A stretch of DNA of 50,191 nucleotides from an uncultured Rhodospirillales bacterium (lineage in GTDB: Bacteria; Pseudomonadota; Alphaproteobacteria; CACIAM-22H2): positions 1 through 50,191 of the forward strand of contig CALANV010000048.1 in assembly GCA_937926175.1 (NCBI GenBank). Reading direction: 5' to 3'. Under the pieces are notes generated by a model. That model ran no database searches, was not told where the DNA came from, and saw only the letters and a program-made list of their open reading frames with translations. The position numbers and the translations under genes were made by a program. How positions within the stretch are numbered: position 1 is the first letter of the stretch; each line of letters starts with the position of its first letter. Below, in pieces: positions 8,245 to 15,973 of this stretch.

Positions 8245-9204
8245 ATGGGCCCCCTTCGCGATCGAGACCAAGACGGGCTGCGAGCACTCCTGAATCCGGC
8301 ACTACCGGGCCGATTTGCGCGCACAGCGTGGCACCGCGTCCGGCGTCGCCTCGACGGCGACCGCTGGGAGTTTTCAATCGCGATCTATGAGGGGACGTCA
8401 CCAACCGCACTGCGCCCGATGCCCGGGGTACGCAATCCGGTCCTGTCGCGCCACGACGTGACCGACCGGAATGCGGCATTCGTTGCGGACCCGTTCATGG
8501 TCAACGTGGAGGGCATCTGGTATCTCTTCTTCGAAGTCCTCAATCGCGAAACGGACCGCGGCGAGATCGCGCTTGCAACCAGCCCCGACCTCCGACGGTG
8601 GCGCTACGAAGGAGTCGTCCTTTCCGAACCATTTCACCTTTCCTATCCGCTGATCGTCGTGTCGGACGGCGTGCATTACATGATCCCGGAGAGCTATCAG
8701 GCCCAGGGTGCCAACCTCTACCGGGCGTCATATTTTCCGCGTGGCTGGCAGAGGATCGCGACGCTGCTCCATGGCCCGGTGATCCTCGACAGCACGATCT
8801 TCCAGCACAACGGCCGCTGGTGGATGTTCTGCGATACGAGCCCACACCACACCGAAGGAGAGCTACGACTGTTCTACAGTGACAGCCTGCACGGGCCATG
8901 GATCGCCCACGCGCGCAATCCGCTCATCAAGAACGACCCGAACAGCGCGCGGCCCGCGGGGCGGGTCGTCACCATGGACGACAAGCTGATCCGATTTGGT
9001 CAGGTCTGTCGACCGGAGTACGGTACCGCCGTACGCGCGTTCGAAATCGTCCGTCTCACGACCGACGAGTACGAGGAGCGGGAAATCGTCGGGGGGCCGG
9101 TCCTCAAAGCCGGCTGGCGACGGTGGCATCGGCACGGAATGCACCATGTCGATGCGCACGAGACAAGCCCGGGCCACTGGGTCGCGTGCGTCGATGGAAG
9201 ATAG
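8245..9204 (+). CDS. GH43-like five-bladed beta-propeller protein (glucosamine inositolphosphorylceramide transferase N-domain type)
   Basis: The 319-residue protein carries the repeating signature of the beta-propeller domain found in GIPC-transferase-like and formyltransferase-associated proteins: FVADPF (79-84), a YLFFE strand ending at E97, HLSYP (131-135) and MIPES (146-150), then STIFQHNGRWWMFC and LHGPW. The acidic residues in ADPF and PES fall where GH43 enzymes keep catalytic acids. No signal peptide is evident, so it would act in the cytoplasm on a nucleotide sugar or lipid-linked glycan. The role is unknown; a transferase or a glycan-binding accessory is more likely than a free hydrolase. 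Confidence 0.7.
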   Translation: MGPLRDRDQDGLRALLNPALPGRFARTAWHRVRRRLDGDRWEFSIAIYEGTSPTALRPMPGVRNPVLSRHDVTDRNAAFVADPFMVNVEGIWYLFFEVLNRETDRGEIALATSPDLRRWRYEGVVLSEPFHLSYPLIVVSDGVHYMIPESYQAQGANLYRASYFPRGWQRIATLLHGPVILDSTIFQHNGRWWMFCDTSPHHTEGELRLFYSDSLHGPWIAHARNPLIKNDPNSARPAGRVVTMDDKLIRFGQVCRPEYGTAVRAFEIVRLTTDEYEEREIVGGPVLKAGWRRWHRHGMHHVDAHETSPGHWVACVDGR

Positions 9205-9342
9205 TGATATCGAGGGATATCGCCTTTGGCGAAGTTCGCCTTTCGAGCTCTCTGAAAGCACTAGCCCATCGTGGCACGCTTGGCCGGCCTCAGCCATATG
9301 CAAACATCGCGTCGAACCGAACCGATCGAGACAGAGGGCATC

Positions 9343-10299
9343 ATGACGGTCATCTACCACGACTCAGATCTGGACGACAACAATCGGCGGGCACGGTTGT
9401 ATGCCGGCGACATTTTCGTGTTTTCGCCGACGCCGACAACGCAGGCTCTCTGTGCGCACGCGCGATCGATGATCGAGGAGGCATTCGCGCCGCATGATCC
9501 ATTGCGCGTTCACGAGAACCTTCCGGTCGAGAAGTGTGTGGAAATACTGGCGCGTCTCAAACCTGCATTCATCCATCACCCCCGCTGCAAGTCGCTGATC
9601 CAGCAGATGATGCGCGAGTTCGGTTGCGGGCCGGATGTGACGTATTTCGATGTCCCGCGGCTGCGAACGGCCATGCCGGCGGATTATCTCACCTCGGGCA
9701 TCGCCTACGCATTCCATCCGCATCGCGACACGTGGTACTCGGCCCCGATGTTCCAGTTGAACTGGTGGCTTCCGGTCTACGAGCTGCTGCCCGAGAACTG
9801 CCTGGCATTCCACCCGCAATACTTCAGTCGCGCGGTAAAAAACAGCTCGGCCAACTACAACTACTACCGCTGGAATGCCCAGAGCCGCGCTACCGCCGCG
9901 AAATACATCAAAGCGGATACGCGAGAGCAACCGAAACCGGAAGAACCGATGGAACTCGATCCCCAAATCCGCATCATCGGGAAGCCGGGAACCGTCATTC
10001 TGTTCTCGGCCGCCCAGATGCATTCGACCGTACCGAACACGGCCGGACAGGTGCGCTACAGCATCGATTTCCGCACCGTGAACATCGACGATGCGAAGGC
10101 CGGCCGCGGCGCGCAGAACGTGGATTCCGCTTGTACGGGAACGACGATGCGGGATTATCTTCGTGTCAGCGACCTGACGCATATCCCGGACGAGATCGTC
10201 GCCCTGTACGACGACGGCACCGTCGAAGAGGGGATCCCGGTCTTTCCACCACCAGTTACCGGGCAGGAAACCGAAGGCACAATCAGGGTACAAGGCTGA
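9343..10299 (+). CDS. 2-oxoglutarate/Fe(II)-dependent oxygenase-like protein
   Basis: The 318-residue protein shows a candidate iron triad: HRD at 127-129 (HxD) after AYAFHP, a distal H227 in AQMHSTVPN, and R238 in VRYSIDFR as a 2-oxoglutarate ligand, all in a double-stranded beta-helix arrangement like phytanoyl-CoA dioxygenase relatives. Such enzymes hydroxylate or rearrange small molecules; in a sugar operon the substrate could be a nucleotide sugar or a lipid-linked glycan, which is inference. I chose the ATG at 9343 because it follows AGAGGG, although in-frame codons extend upstream to 9271. The gene sits 138 bp after its neighbour and 5 nt before the next SDR gene. Confidence 0.65.
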   Translation: MTVIYHDSDLDDNNRRARLYAGDIFVFSPTPTTQALCAHARSMIEEAFAPHDPLRVHENLPVEKCVEILARLKPAFIHHPRCKSLIQQMMREFGCGPDVTYFDVPRLRTAMPADYLTSGIAYAFHPHRDTWYSAPMFQLNWWLPVYELLPENCLAFHPQYFSRAVKNSSANYNYYRWNAQSRATAAKYIKADTREQPKPEEPMELDPQIRIIGKPGTVILFSAAQMHSTVPNTAGQVRYSIDFRTVNIDDAKAGRGAQNVDSACTGTTMRDYLRVSDLTHIPDEIVALYDDGTVEEGIPVFPPPVTGQETEGTIRVQG

Positions 10300-10304
10300 C
10301 GCAC

Positions 10305-11027
10305 ATGCAAGTCAGGCTTGCGGGGCAGCTTGCGGTCGTGACCGGCGCAAGCAGCGGAATCGGCCGCGCACTGTCCCTGGCGCTGGCAGCGGAGGGCGCG
10401 GCGCTCAGCCTTATCGGCCGGGATGAGGCGCGATTGCAGGCGGTCGCAGCCGAGGCGCAGAGCCTGGCACCAAAAGTGATGTGGCACAGGATCGATCTGA
10501 GCCGGTGCGAAGAGATCGATGCCTATGCCCGACTGCTGGAGAATACCCCGGTCGGAGTCCTGATCCATTCGGCCGGACTCTATGCGCGTGGGCCACATGC
10601 GGAGCGCCCGTATCGCGAGTACGCGGACATGTTCGCAGTCAATGTCAGCGGGCCGATGTATCTTACCCAGCGGCTCCTGCCCGGATTGAAGGCGGCGCAG
10701 GGGCAGATCGTATTCATCAACTCGACCCAGGGCCTCACGCCAAGCACTGGAGTCGGCATGTTCGCCGCAACGCAGCACGCGCTCAAGGCAATGGCCGACA
10801 CGCTGCGCGACGAGGTCAACGGCGATGGCGTGCGGGTCCTGACCGTCTTTCCAGGCCGGACCGCGACCCCCCGTCAGGAACGGATCTTCGCACAGGAAGG
10901 CCGCACCTACACGCCCGAGCGCCTTGTGCAGCCGGAAGACATCAGCACGATGGTTCTGGCCGCCCTCAAGCTGTCACGTACCGCCGAGGTCACACACCTG
11001 ACGATCCGTCCGATGCTCAAGAGCTGA
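10305..11027 (+). CDS. Short-chain dehydrogenase/reductase family protein lacking the catalytic Tyr and Lys
   Basis: The 240-residue protein has a classical SDR fold: NADP-binding TGASSGIG (13-20), the structural Asn in AVNVSG (N113) and the active-site Ser in INSTQG (S140). At the YxxxK position it reads F153-A-A-T-Q157, so both the catalytic tyrosine and the lysine are replaced. The intact SDR elsewhere in this window (46862-47626) has Y153 and K157 at exactly these positions. The protein may be a non-catalytic binding subunit, act by another mechanism, or be decaying, though the rest of the frame is well kept. It ends the plus-strand operon and overlaps the convergent gene by 11 bp. Confidence 0.85.
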   Translation: MQVRLAGQLAVVTGASSGIGRALSLALAAEGAALSLIGRDEARLQAVAAEAQSLAPKVMWHRIDLSRCEEIDAYARLLENTPVGVLIHSAGLYARGPHAERPYREYADMFAVNVSGPMYLTQRLLPGLKAAQGQIVFINSTQGLTPSTGVGMFAATQHALKAMADTLRDEVNGDGVRVLTVFPGRTATPRQERIFAQEGRTYTPERLVQPEDISTMVLAALKLSRTAEVTHLTIRPMLKS

Positions 11028-12366
11028 CGGCGTCGCCGGCCTCCCTGCCTGTCTCCCTCGGTACGAGCAAACCGGCCGCCCGCAGGGCATCGGCGGCCGC
11101 CTTCACGGCATGAAACGGCTGCTCGGCCCGGCGTGCAATGTCGAGCAGGGAGTGAGTCCCGTCGGAGAGGTTCAGCGCCCACAGCAGCGCGAGCTGATCG
11201 TAGCCGCCGCCATCCTTCTGGCCGCCGATCGGCCGGTAGAGCCCGCGCCGTCCGAGCTGAGGTTCGCCCTTGGGGTTGGTATTGACGAAGTATTCGTCCT
11301 GCTCGAGCACCTCGACGATCTGCTGAAGCACATTCAGTGATTCGGCAAGGCATTCCGGCCGCACGAAGTCGAGGTTGTCGGCGGACGTATGATACTCGGG
11401 AAAGGCTCCGTTGGGCGACCGCATGAGGCAGCCGACCGGCAGATTGAAGCCGGGGGAACAATACTGACGCTCGTCGTAGCCGTAGGGTACAAACGGCTCG
11501 ATTCGGAACGGCGCAGCCACGTGCCGCAGCACATGGGCCACGACCTGGTTGATCCGTGCATTCTCGTCGCGCGCGCATTTATAGGTGAAGCCGCCGCTGT
11601 CGCCGAGACAGCTCAGGACGAGACCGTACCTGATATTCGCAAGCCTGTCCTCGTTGCGGGCCAGCCATGCAATCGAACCAATCGTTCCCGGAATGAAGAG
11701 GAAGCGATATGACAAACGGCGCGGAGCCGCCAACAGCCATCGTGCCAGGGTCCGGGCGATCGTCATTCCCGACAGATTGTCGTTTGCCAGCGACGGATGA
11801 CAGCAATGCACCGATATCAGGACCTCGTCGGTGCGCCTGCCCGGAACATGAATCTCGCCGTAGCTCAAGGCTCCCGGCGCCAGCGTGCTGTCGATGACGA
11901 CGCGGTATTCCGCGTCCGTCATCTGCTCCAGCGTCCTGTGGGCCATGCAGAAGCCCCACGTTCGAGCATAGTACGCCGTGCGATACGGAATCCAATCCGG
12001 TGTTTCTGGAAGGGTATGTATATGCCTGCGGAGCTCTTCGATCGGCAGAACCTTGTCGATGGGCGTGCTGTACTGAACGAGGTGCAGATTGTTCTCGGCG
12101 AAGTCGACAATTCGCTCTCCGGAAAGGCGGGCGATGTAGGCCTCCCGCACATTCCATTCGTCGGGAATCTGCCAGTCGAGCACCTGCGTTCCCGACGGAA
12201 TCTCGTGTATGACCATCGGGAGGTCGCGTCCCAACAGATCGAGCGTACGGCGCAATCCGTTACCCGTGATGCTCCGGCAGATCGGGAACAACCGGCGCAT
12301 GAAATCATGCATCTCGCGGCCCAGAGCGTTCGATGCGTCGACCGCGGTCGCGGAGTCGGGCGCCAA
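11017..12366 (-). CDS. DUF4910 family metallopeptidase-like protein with C-terminal winged helix
   Basis: The 449-residue protein resembles DUF4910/DUF2172 aminopeptidase-like proteins, relatives of M28 peptidases often found in polysaccharide clusters. Candidate zinc ligands are H187 and H190 in SVHCCHP, D196 in ANDNLSG, E299 in YDERQY and H326 in EYHTSADN. The last 70 residues look like a winged-helix region. The start is TTG, supported by a near-perfect AAGGAGG 5 nt upstream; the next in-frame ATG, 18 codons later, has no such site. It is the last gene of a GT2 - acyltransferase - DUF4910 minus-strand operon. It may hydrolyse an amide on a glycan or lipid, but this is untested inference. 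Confidence 0.82.
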   Translation of the reverse strand: MAPDSATAVDASNALGREMHDFMRRLFPICRSITGNGLRRTLDLLGRDLPMVIHEIPSGTQVLDWQIPDEWNVREAYIARLSGERIVDFAENNLHLVQYSTPIDKVLPIEELRRHIHTLPETPDWIPYRTAYYARTWGFCMAHRTLEQMTDAEYRVVIDSTLAPGALSYGEIHVPGRRTDEVLISVHCCHPSLANDNLSGMTIARTLARWLLAAPRRLSYRFLFIPGTIGSIAWLARNEDRLANIRYGLVLSCLGDSGGFTYKCARDENARINQVVAHVLRHVAAPFRIEPFVPYGYDERQYCSPGFNLPVGCLMRSPNGAFPEYHTSADNLDFVRPECLAESLNVLQQIVEVLEQDEYFVNTNPKGEPQLGRRGLYRPIGGQKDGGGYDQLALLWALNLSDGTHSLLDIARRAEQPFHAVKAAADALRAAGLLVPRETGREAGDAVSS

Positions 12367-12376
12367 AGATGCCTCC
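12367..12376 (-). promoter_or_regulatory. Strong Shine-Dalgarno deciding a TTG start
   Basis: On the minus strand AAAAGGAGG is followed by five bases and then TTG at 12366. The ribosome-binding site begins right after the TGA stop of the upstream acyltransferase, so the two genes are probably translationally coupled. Confidence 0.7.
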
Positions 12377-12379
12377 TTT

Positions 12380-13090
12380 TCAACGCAGTACGGAAACCTT
12401 GTCCGGCGCGGTCAGGTCGTCTGCCAGATCGCGTCGCATCTTGATGACCTTGGCCGGATTTCCGACGGCGATCGCCCCGGCCGGCACGTCCCGGGTTACG
12501 ACTGCACCGGCGCCGATCACTGCGCCTTCGCCGATGCGCACGCCGGAAAGCACGATCACGCCATAGCCGAGCCACGCATCGTCGCCGATCTCTATGTCGC
12601 CCCGGGTCGTCAGCGGCTGGTCCCAGATACGGCGGTCGGGTGCGAAACCGTGATCATAGGAATAGAAGGCACAGCCTGCCGCGATCTGGACCCGGCGGCC
12701 GATGCGTATCGCGGCCTCATGGGCACAGAGCTGACACCGTGGCTGAATGTAGGTCTGGTCACCGATGATGATCGAACCGCGTTCGCCGGTCTCGAGGATC
12801 GTATCGCGGGAAATTGAAACCCTATCACCGAACTGAACAACACCGCCGGGCTTCGCTTCGAAGATCAGCACCCGATCGTCAAGGAAAGGGTGGTCGCCAG
12901 TGATAAAGCGTGAATGATGGATGCGTGCACTGGGCGCGTAGAAGCCTTTGCGATACATGGCGGCAAGACGGCTGCGGCCACGCCATGGCGGCACCGCCAG
13001 CGCAGCAAGGGCACTGGCGACGCGGCCCACGGGGCCACGCCCGGCGAGGAGCATCCAGCCTCTCGCCCAGAGAGATCGGATTCGACGCAT
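12380..13090 (-). CDS. Left-handed beta-helix (hexapeptide repeat) acyltransferase
   Basis: The 236-residue protein is built of hexapeptide repeats from about residue 85 to 215 (for example IIIGDQ, IRIGRR, IEIGDD, VRIGEG and AVIGAG). A CAFYSYDHGF stretch supplies the active-site histidine typical of WcaF/NodL/LacA-type O-acetyltransferases, and GNPAKVIK near the end is characteristic. It probably acetylates a sugar or glycan. The ATG at 13090 lies 2 nt after the stop of the upstream GT2 gene. Its own stop is 13 nt before the DUF4910 start, so the three genes form one operon. Confidence 0.85.
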   Translation of the reverse strand: MRRIRSLWARGWMLLAGRGPVGRVASALAALAVPPWRGRSRLAAMYRKGFYAPSARIHHSRFITGDHPFLDDRVLIFEAKPGGVVQFGDRVSISRDTILETGERGSIIIGDQTYIQPRCQLCAHEAAIRIGRRVQIAAGCAFYSYDHGFAPDRRIWDQPLTTRGDIEIGDDAWLGYGVIVLSGVRIGEGAVIGAGAVVTRDVPAGAIAVGNPAKVIKMRRDLADDLTAPDKVSVLR

Positions 13091-13092
13091 GG

Positions 13093-13971
13093 TCACAGCG
13101 CCCATACGCGATACCTGATCGAGCCGACCAGGCGGCCGGCGATCCAGCTTGCCTGCCACAACCACGGCCCACGCCGCTGTGGATCCACGACATGGAATGC
13201 GCGACGCAGGACACCGAACAGGTTTCGCAGGCCACGCACCCGTTCCAGGCGTGGCATGCCCAAGGGGCGGAACTTCTTGTAGAGGAGCACATTGTACTGC
13301 CCCCAGATCCAGGCCTGGCGGCACATCTGCCAAAGGGTCGGGCGAAGGCGAATGTGGATGACCGCATCCGGCGCGAAACGAAGCGGAATCCCCATCAGCT
13401 GAAGCCGCCAACAGAAATCCGCATCCTCGCAGGCCAGCATGCTCTCGTCGAACCCGCCGGCCCGCAGGAAGTGATGCCGGCGGACAGCGAAGGTCGCACC
13501 GGAATAGGGGAGATATGGCGGGTAGGTGTAGACCTGAAGCCCGTCGTTCTGTTTGGTCTCGCGCTGCGGCGCGCGGGGATTGAGCTTCCTTGTCTCGGTT
13601 CGGAATGCAATGAACTCATTCTCCCGAAGTGCCGCATCGACGGCTGTAAGCCACCCGTCTCCCACCTCGTCGTCGGCGTCACAGAACGCGACGTTTTCGC
13701 CTATTGCCGCATCGACCCCGACATTCCGGGCATAGGCCGCACCAAGCCGTCGGGACGCTTCGACGATGCGGAGATTCGGCAGCCGTTCACGATACCGCTC
13801 TGCCACCACCCGCGTATCGTCGGACGATCCGTTATCGACGACGACCACCTCCCAGGGGCGTGGGCACTGCTGACGCGACAGAGCCTCGAGCTGTCCGGCG
13901 AGGACCGATCCCGCATTGCGGCAGGGAATGATCACGCTTATCGCGATCGCCGACGAACGGTCCGATGCCAT
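13093..13971 (-). CDS. Glycosyltransferase family 2
   Basis: The 292-residue GT-A transferase starts with ISVIIPCRNAG and continues with VVVDNGSSDD, a nucleotide-binding pattern, and FCDADDEV as the DXD-type metal site. ACEDADFCWRL is the downstream acceptor and catalytic-base motif of GT2 enzymes. It adds a sugar during glycan assembly at the inner membrane; donor and acceptor are unknown. The ATG at 13971 is chosen because upstream in-frame sequence (to 14058) has no family similarity. A 237-bp gap to the divergent beta-helix gene at 14209 should contain promoters for both directions. Confidence 0.87.
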   Translation of the reverse strand: MASDRSSAIAISVIIPCRNAGSVLAGQLEALSRQQCPRPWEVVVVDNGSSDDTRVVAERYRERLPNLRIVEASRRLGAAYARNVGVDAAIGENVAFCDADDEVGDGWLTAVDAALRENEFIAFRTETRKLNPRAPQRETKQNDGLQVYTYPPYLPYSGATFAVRRHHFLRAGGFDESMLACEDADFCWRLQLMGIPLRFAPDAVIHIRLRPTLWQMCRQAWIWGQYNVLLYKKFRPLGMPRLERVRGLRNLFGVLRRAFHVVDPQRRGPWLWQASWIAGRLVGSIRYRVWAL

Positions 13972-14208
13972 GCTGCCACGCGACTGCCGAAGGTTGCAGT
14001 TCGATCTTAGATAGCCGGACTTCGGCGATGAACTCGGCCATGTGCGCTTTGGGCTCATCCAAACGGGAATAGGTGCTGCCGGAAAGGGCAGTACTGGCGC
14101 TTCCTATTTTCCGCCCAGCTGACCGGGAATACCATTGCCGCCGGCAGAGTCGACGCGCAGCGTTCGCGTGCAAACCGAAGATCGCCTCTACCGATGCGGG
14201 AAGGAAAG

Positions 14209-15399
14209 ATGATGGGGCGGTGCCCACCCAGATATGCTGCGCTCGTCGCCGTAATCGGCTATGCCCTGGTCTGCGCATTGCCCGGACAGTCGGTCGCGCG
14301 AGAATTCTTCGTTGATGCCATTGGCGGGAGCGACACGAACTCCGGCCGGTCGCCGGGCGAGGCGTGGCGGTCCCTGGACAAGGTCAACGAGATTCGGCTG
14401 CAGCCCGGCGATACGGTTTTCCTCCGGCGCGGTGCCGCCTGGCGAGGCAAGATCGAGGTTCAGGCGTCCGGACAACCGGGCGCCCCCATCATCTATGGGG
14501 CCTACGGTACCGGACCGGCACCGGTTCTGTACGGGGTGGATAACGGCATCGCCGGTGAGCGGCAACGGCATATCGTCATCCGCGACATCCACATACGGGA
14601 TACGTCCTACTCAGGCATATTCGTCCAGCACGCGAAGGACTGGCGGTTCGAAAGATTGACCATCGAACGAACCGGTGAAGGAAAGAAAGGCGGCGGGATC
14701 ACGTGGTGGCACGGCGACGGACTTTCGATCATTGAATGCACGATGACCGATGTGCGAGGGGATGGAATATGGGCCTGGAATGTCGATGGTCTGAAAATCA
14801 TCGACAACCGGATCATGACCGTGCAAGGCGAGACTGCGGACAATCTTCACATCTATAAGCCGCGCAACTTCGAAATACGCGGCAATCTTCTTTCGATGGA
14901 AGGGAAGACGAACAGCGGGAAAGGCAACGTCTTCATCTTCGCCGGAGACAAAGGTGTCATTACGGGCAATGTGTTCGCTGGAGGAAGCTTCGGGTTGAGC
15001 ACGACGGCCAGCAACGTGTCGATCACGGACAATCGCTTCATGAATCACAACAGGTTCAAGTGGTCGGCCGGGCTGCTGATGGGGGAGGACACGAACGTCG
15101 CCAACAATATGATTGCCCGCAACGTTTTCAGCGGGGGGCGAGCAGGCGTTTACATCTTCAATCGAAAGTTCACCCGAGACGCGATCGTCATTCGGGAAAA
15201 TGTTTTCGAGGATCTGGAAGGACCGGCCGTCGTCATTCAAAGCACGGTCAGCGGCGCTTTCGTCAACAATACGATCCGCAGTCCGTGGGCGGCGCGACCG
15301 CTCGAATTCAGCGGAAGCGTGGATCGCGCTGGAAGCTGGCGGGTCGACGGCAACGTCGTAATGCGTACCGAAAGGAAAAACGGGGGCAAGGTCCGATAG
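14209..15399 (+). CDS. Sec-exported right-handed parallel beta-helix protein, putative polysaccharide lyase or epimerase
   Basis: The 396-residue protein has a signal peptide with a hydrophobic core (AALVAVIGYALVCAL) and a likely cleavage after A30 (SVA/RE). The rest is a run of short beta-strand coils with N-rich turns, typical of pectate lyase/alginate epimerase-like folds. It is collinear with the N-terminal part of the next gene's product from FFVD onward. Residues kept in both include TADN-HIY (D211, H214) and TNSGKGN (K238), which are candidate active-site residues. The start at 14209 follows GGGAAGGAAAG. It probably acts on the exported polysaccharide in the periplasm; the chemistry is not established. 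Confidence 0.82.
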   Translation: MMGRCPPRYAALVAVIGYALVCALPGQSVAREFFVDAIGGSDTNSGRSPGEAWRSLDKVNEIRLQPGDTVFLRRGAAWRGKIEVQASGQPGAPIIYGAYGTGPAPVLYGVDNGIAGERQRHIVIRDIHIRDTSYSGIFVQHAKDWRFERLTIERTGEGKKGGGITWWHGDGLSIIECTMTDVRGDGIWAWNVDGLKIIDNRIMTVQGETADNLHIYKPRNFEIRGNLLSMEGKTNSGKGNVFIFAGDKGVITGNVFAGGSFGLSTTASNVSITDNRFMNHNRFKWSAGLLMGEDTNVANNMIARNVFSGGRAGVYIFNRKFTRDAIVIRENVFEDLEGPAVVIQSTVSGAFVNNTIRSPWAARPLEFSGSVDRAGSWRVDGNVVMRTERKNGGKVR

Positions 15400-15973
15400 C
15401 GCAAAGAAAAACCTTGTACTCTCGAAGAAATGACCGGTTCCACGCCTTGCCGCCGATCACATCGGCGTACTCAACCCGATGCCGGGCGATTCAAAGGGGC
15501 CTGCGTATCAGCGCCTTTTCCTCGGCGTCCGCATCTCGCGTGACAAATTTATGCAAGAGACGACGAGATCCCGTGATCAGAATCACAAAACGAATACGCC
15601 TGTCGCCGTTAGGATCGGTGTCTTAGTCCCGGAATCGAACCGCCCGCGACGTTCGGCATCATCCCACAGCCATAAATTGCGAAGCGCGTCAGAACCAACT
15701 TGATATCACTCAATAATGGCTCCTGCGCCCCTGAGATTAACCTGCCATCCACCAATTGTTTCCGGAACACAAGATAAGATTATAAGCCTTCATACGTCTT
15801 TTCCTATACTCGGTATGGTTGCCAAACAACTCGGATCATTAACGCAATGACTTTCGATCTCCAGTTACAAAATTGATCTCGCTCAGGTATTAACCTACTT
15901 TCTTAAACTTTCGTTAAGGTTTCCTCCCGAGATTGCCGGCACTTTCGCAACTGAGAGTCGGAGCAATCTCGAA
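15400..15973 (+). other. AT-rich intergenic region upstream of the RTX beta-helix gene
   Basis: This 574-bp gap has no credible gene. Base composition drops compared with the flanks: 15781-15840 has 24 G/C of 60 and 15841-15900 has 23 of 60. It probably holds a regulated promoter and operators for the RTX gene. A segment at 15627-15644 looks superficially like a reversed tRNA T-arm but does not fold. Confidence 0.6.
15873..15901 (+). promoter_or_regulatory. Candidate sigma-70-like promoter of the RTX beta-helix gene
   Basis: TTGATC at 15873-15878 and TACTTT at 15896-15901 are separated by 17 bp and lie about 70 bp before the start codon in AT-rich DNA. The -10 match is only partial, so this is a low-confidence call. 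Confidence 0.3.

Noticed and set aside
9206..9240. Short inverted repeats (GATATC pair and GGCGAAGTTCGCC) after the beta-propeller gene
   Set aside because: Stems of six base pairs are common by chance and no T-tract is attached; not enough for a terminator call.
15627..15644. Sequence resembling a reversed tRNA T-arm (TCCCGGAATCGAACCGCC)
   Set aside because: The five-base stem does not pair and no acceptor, D or anticodon arms are found on either side.
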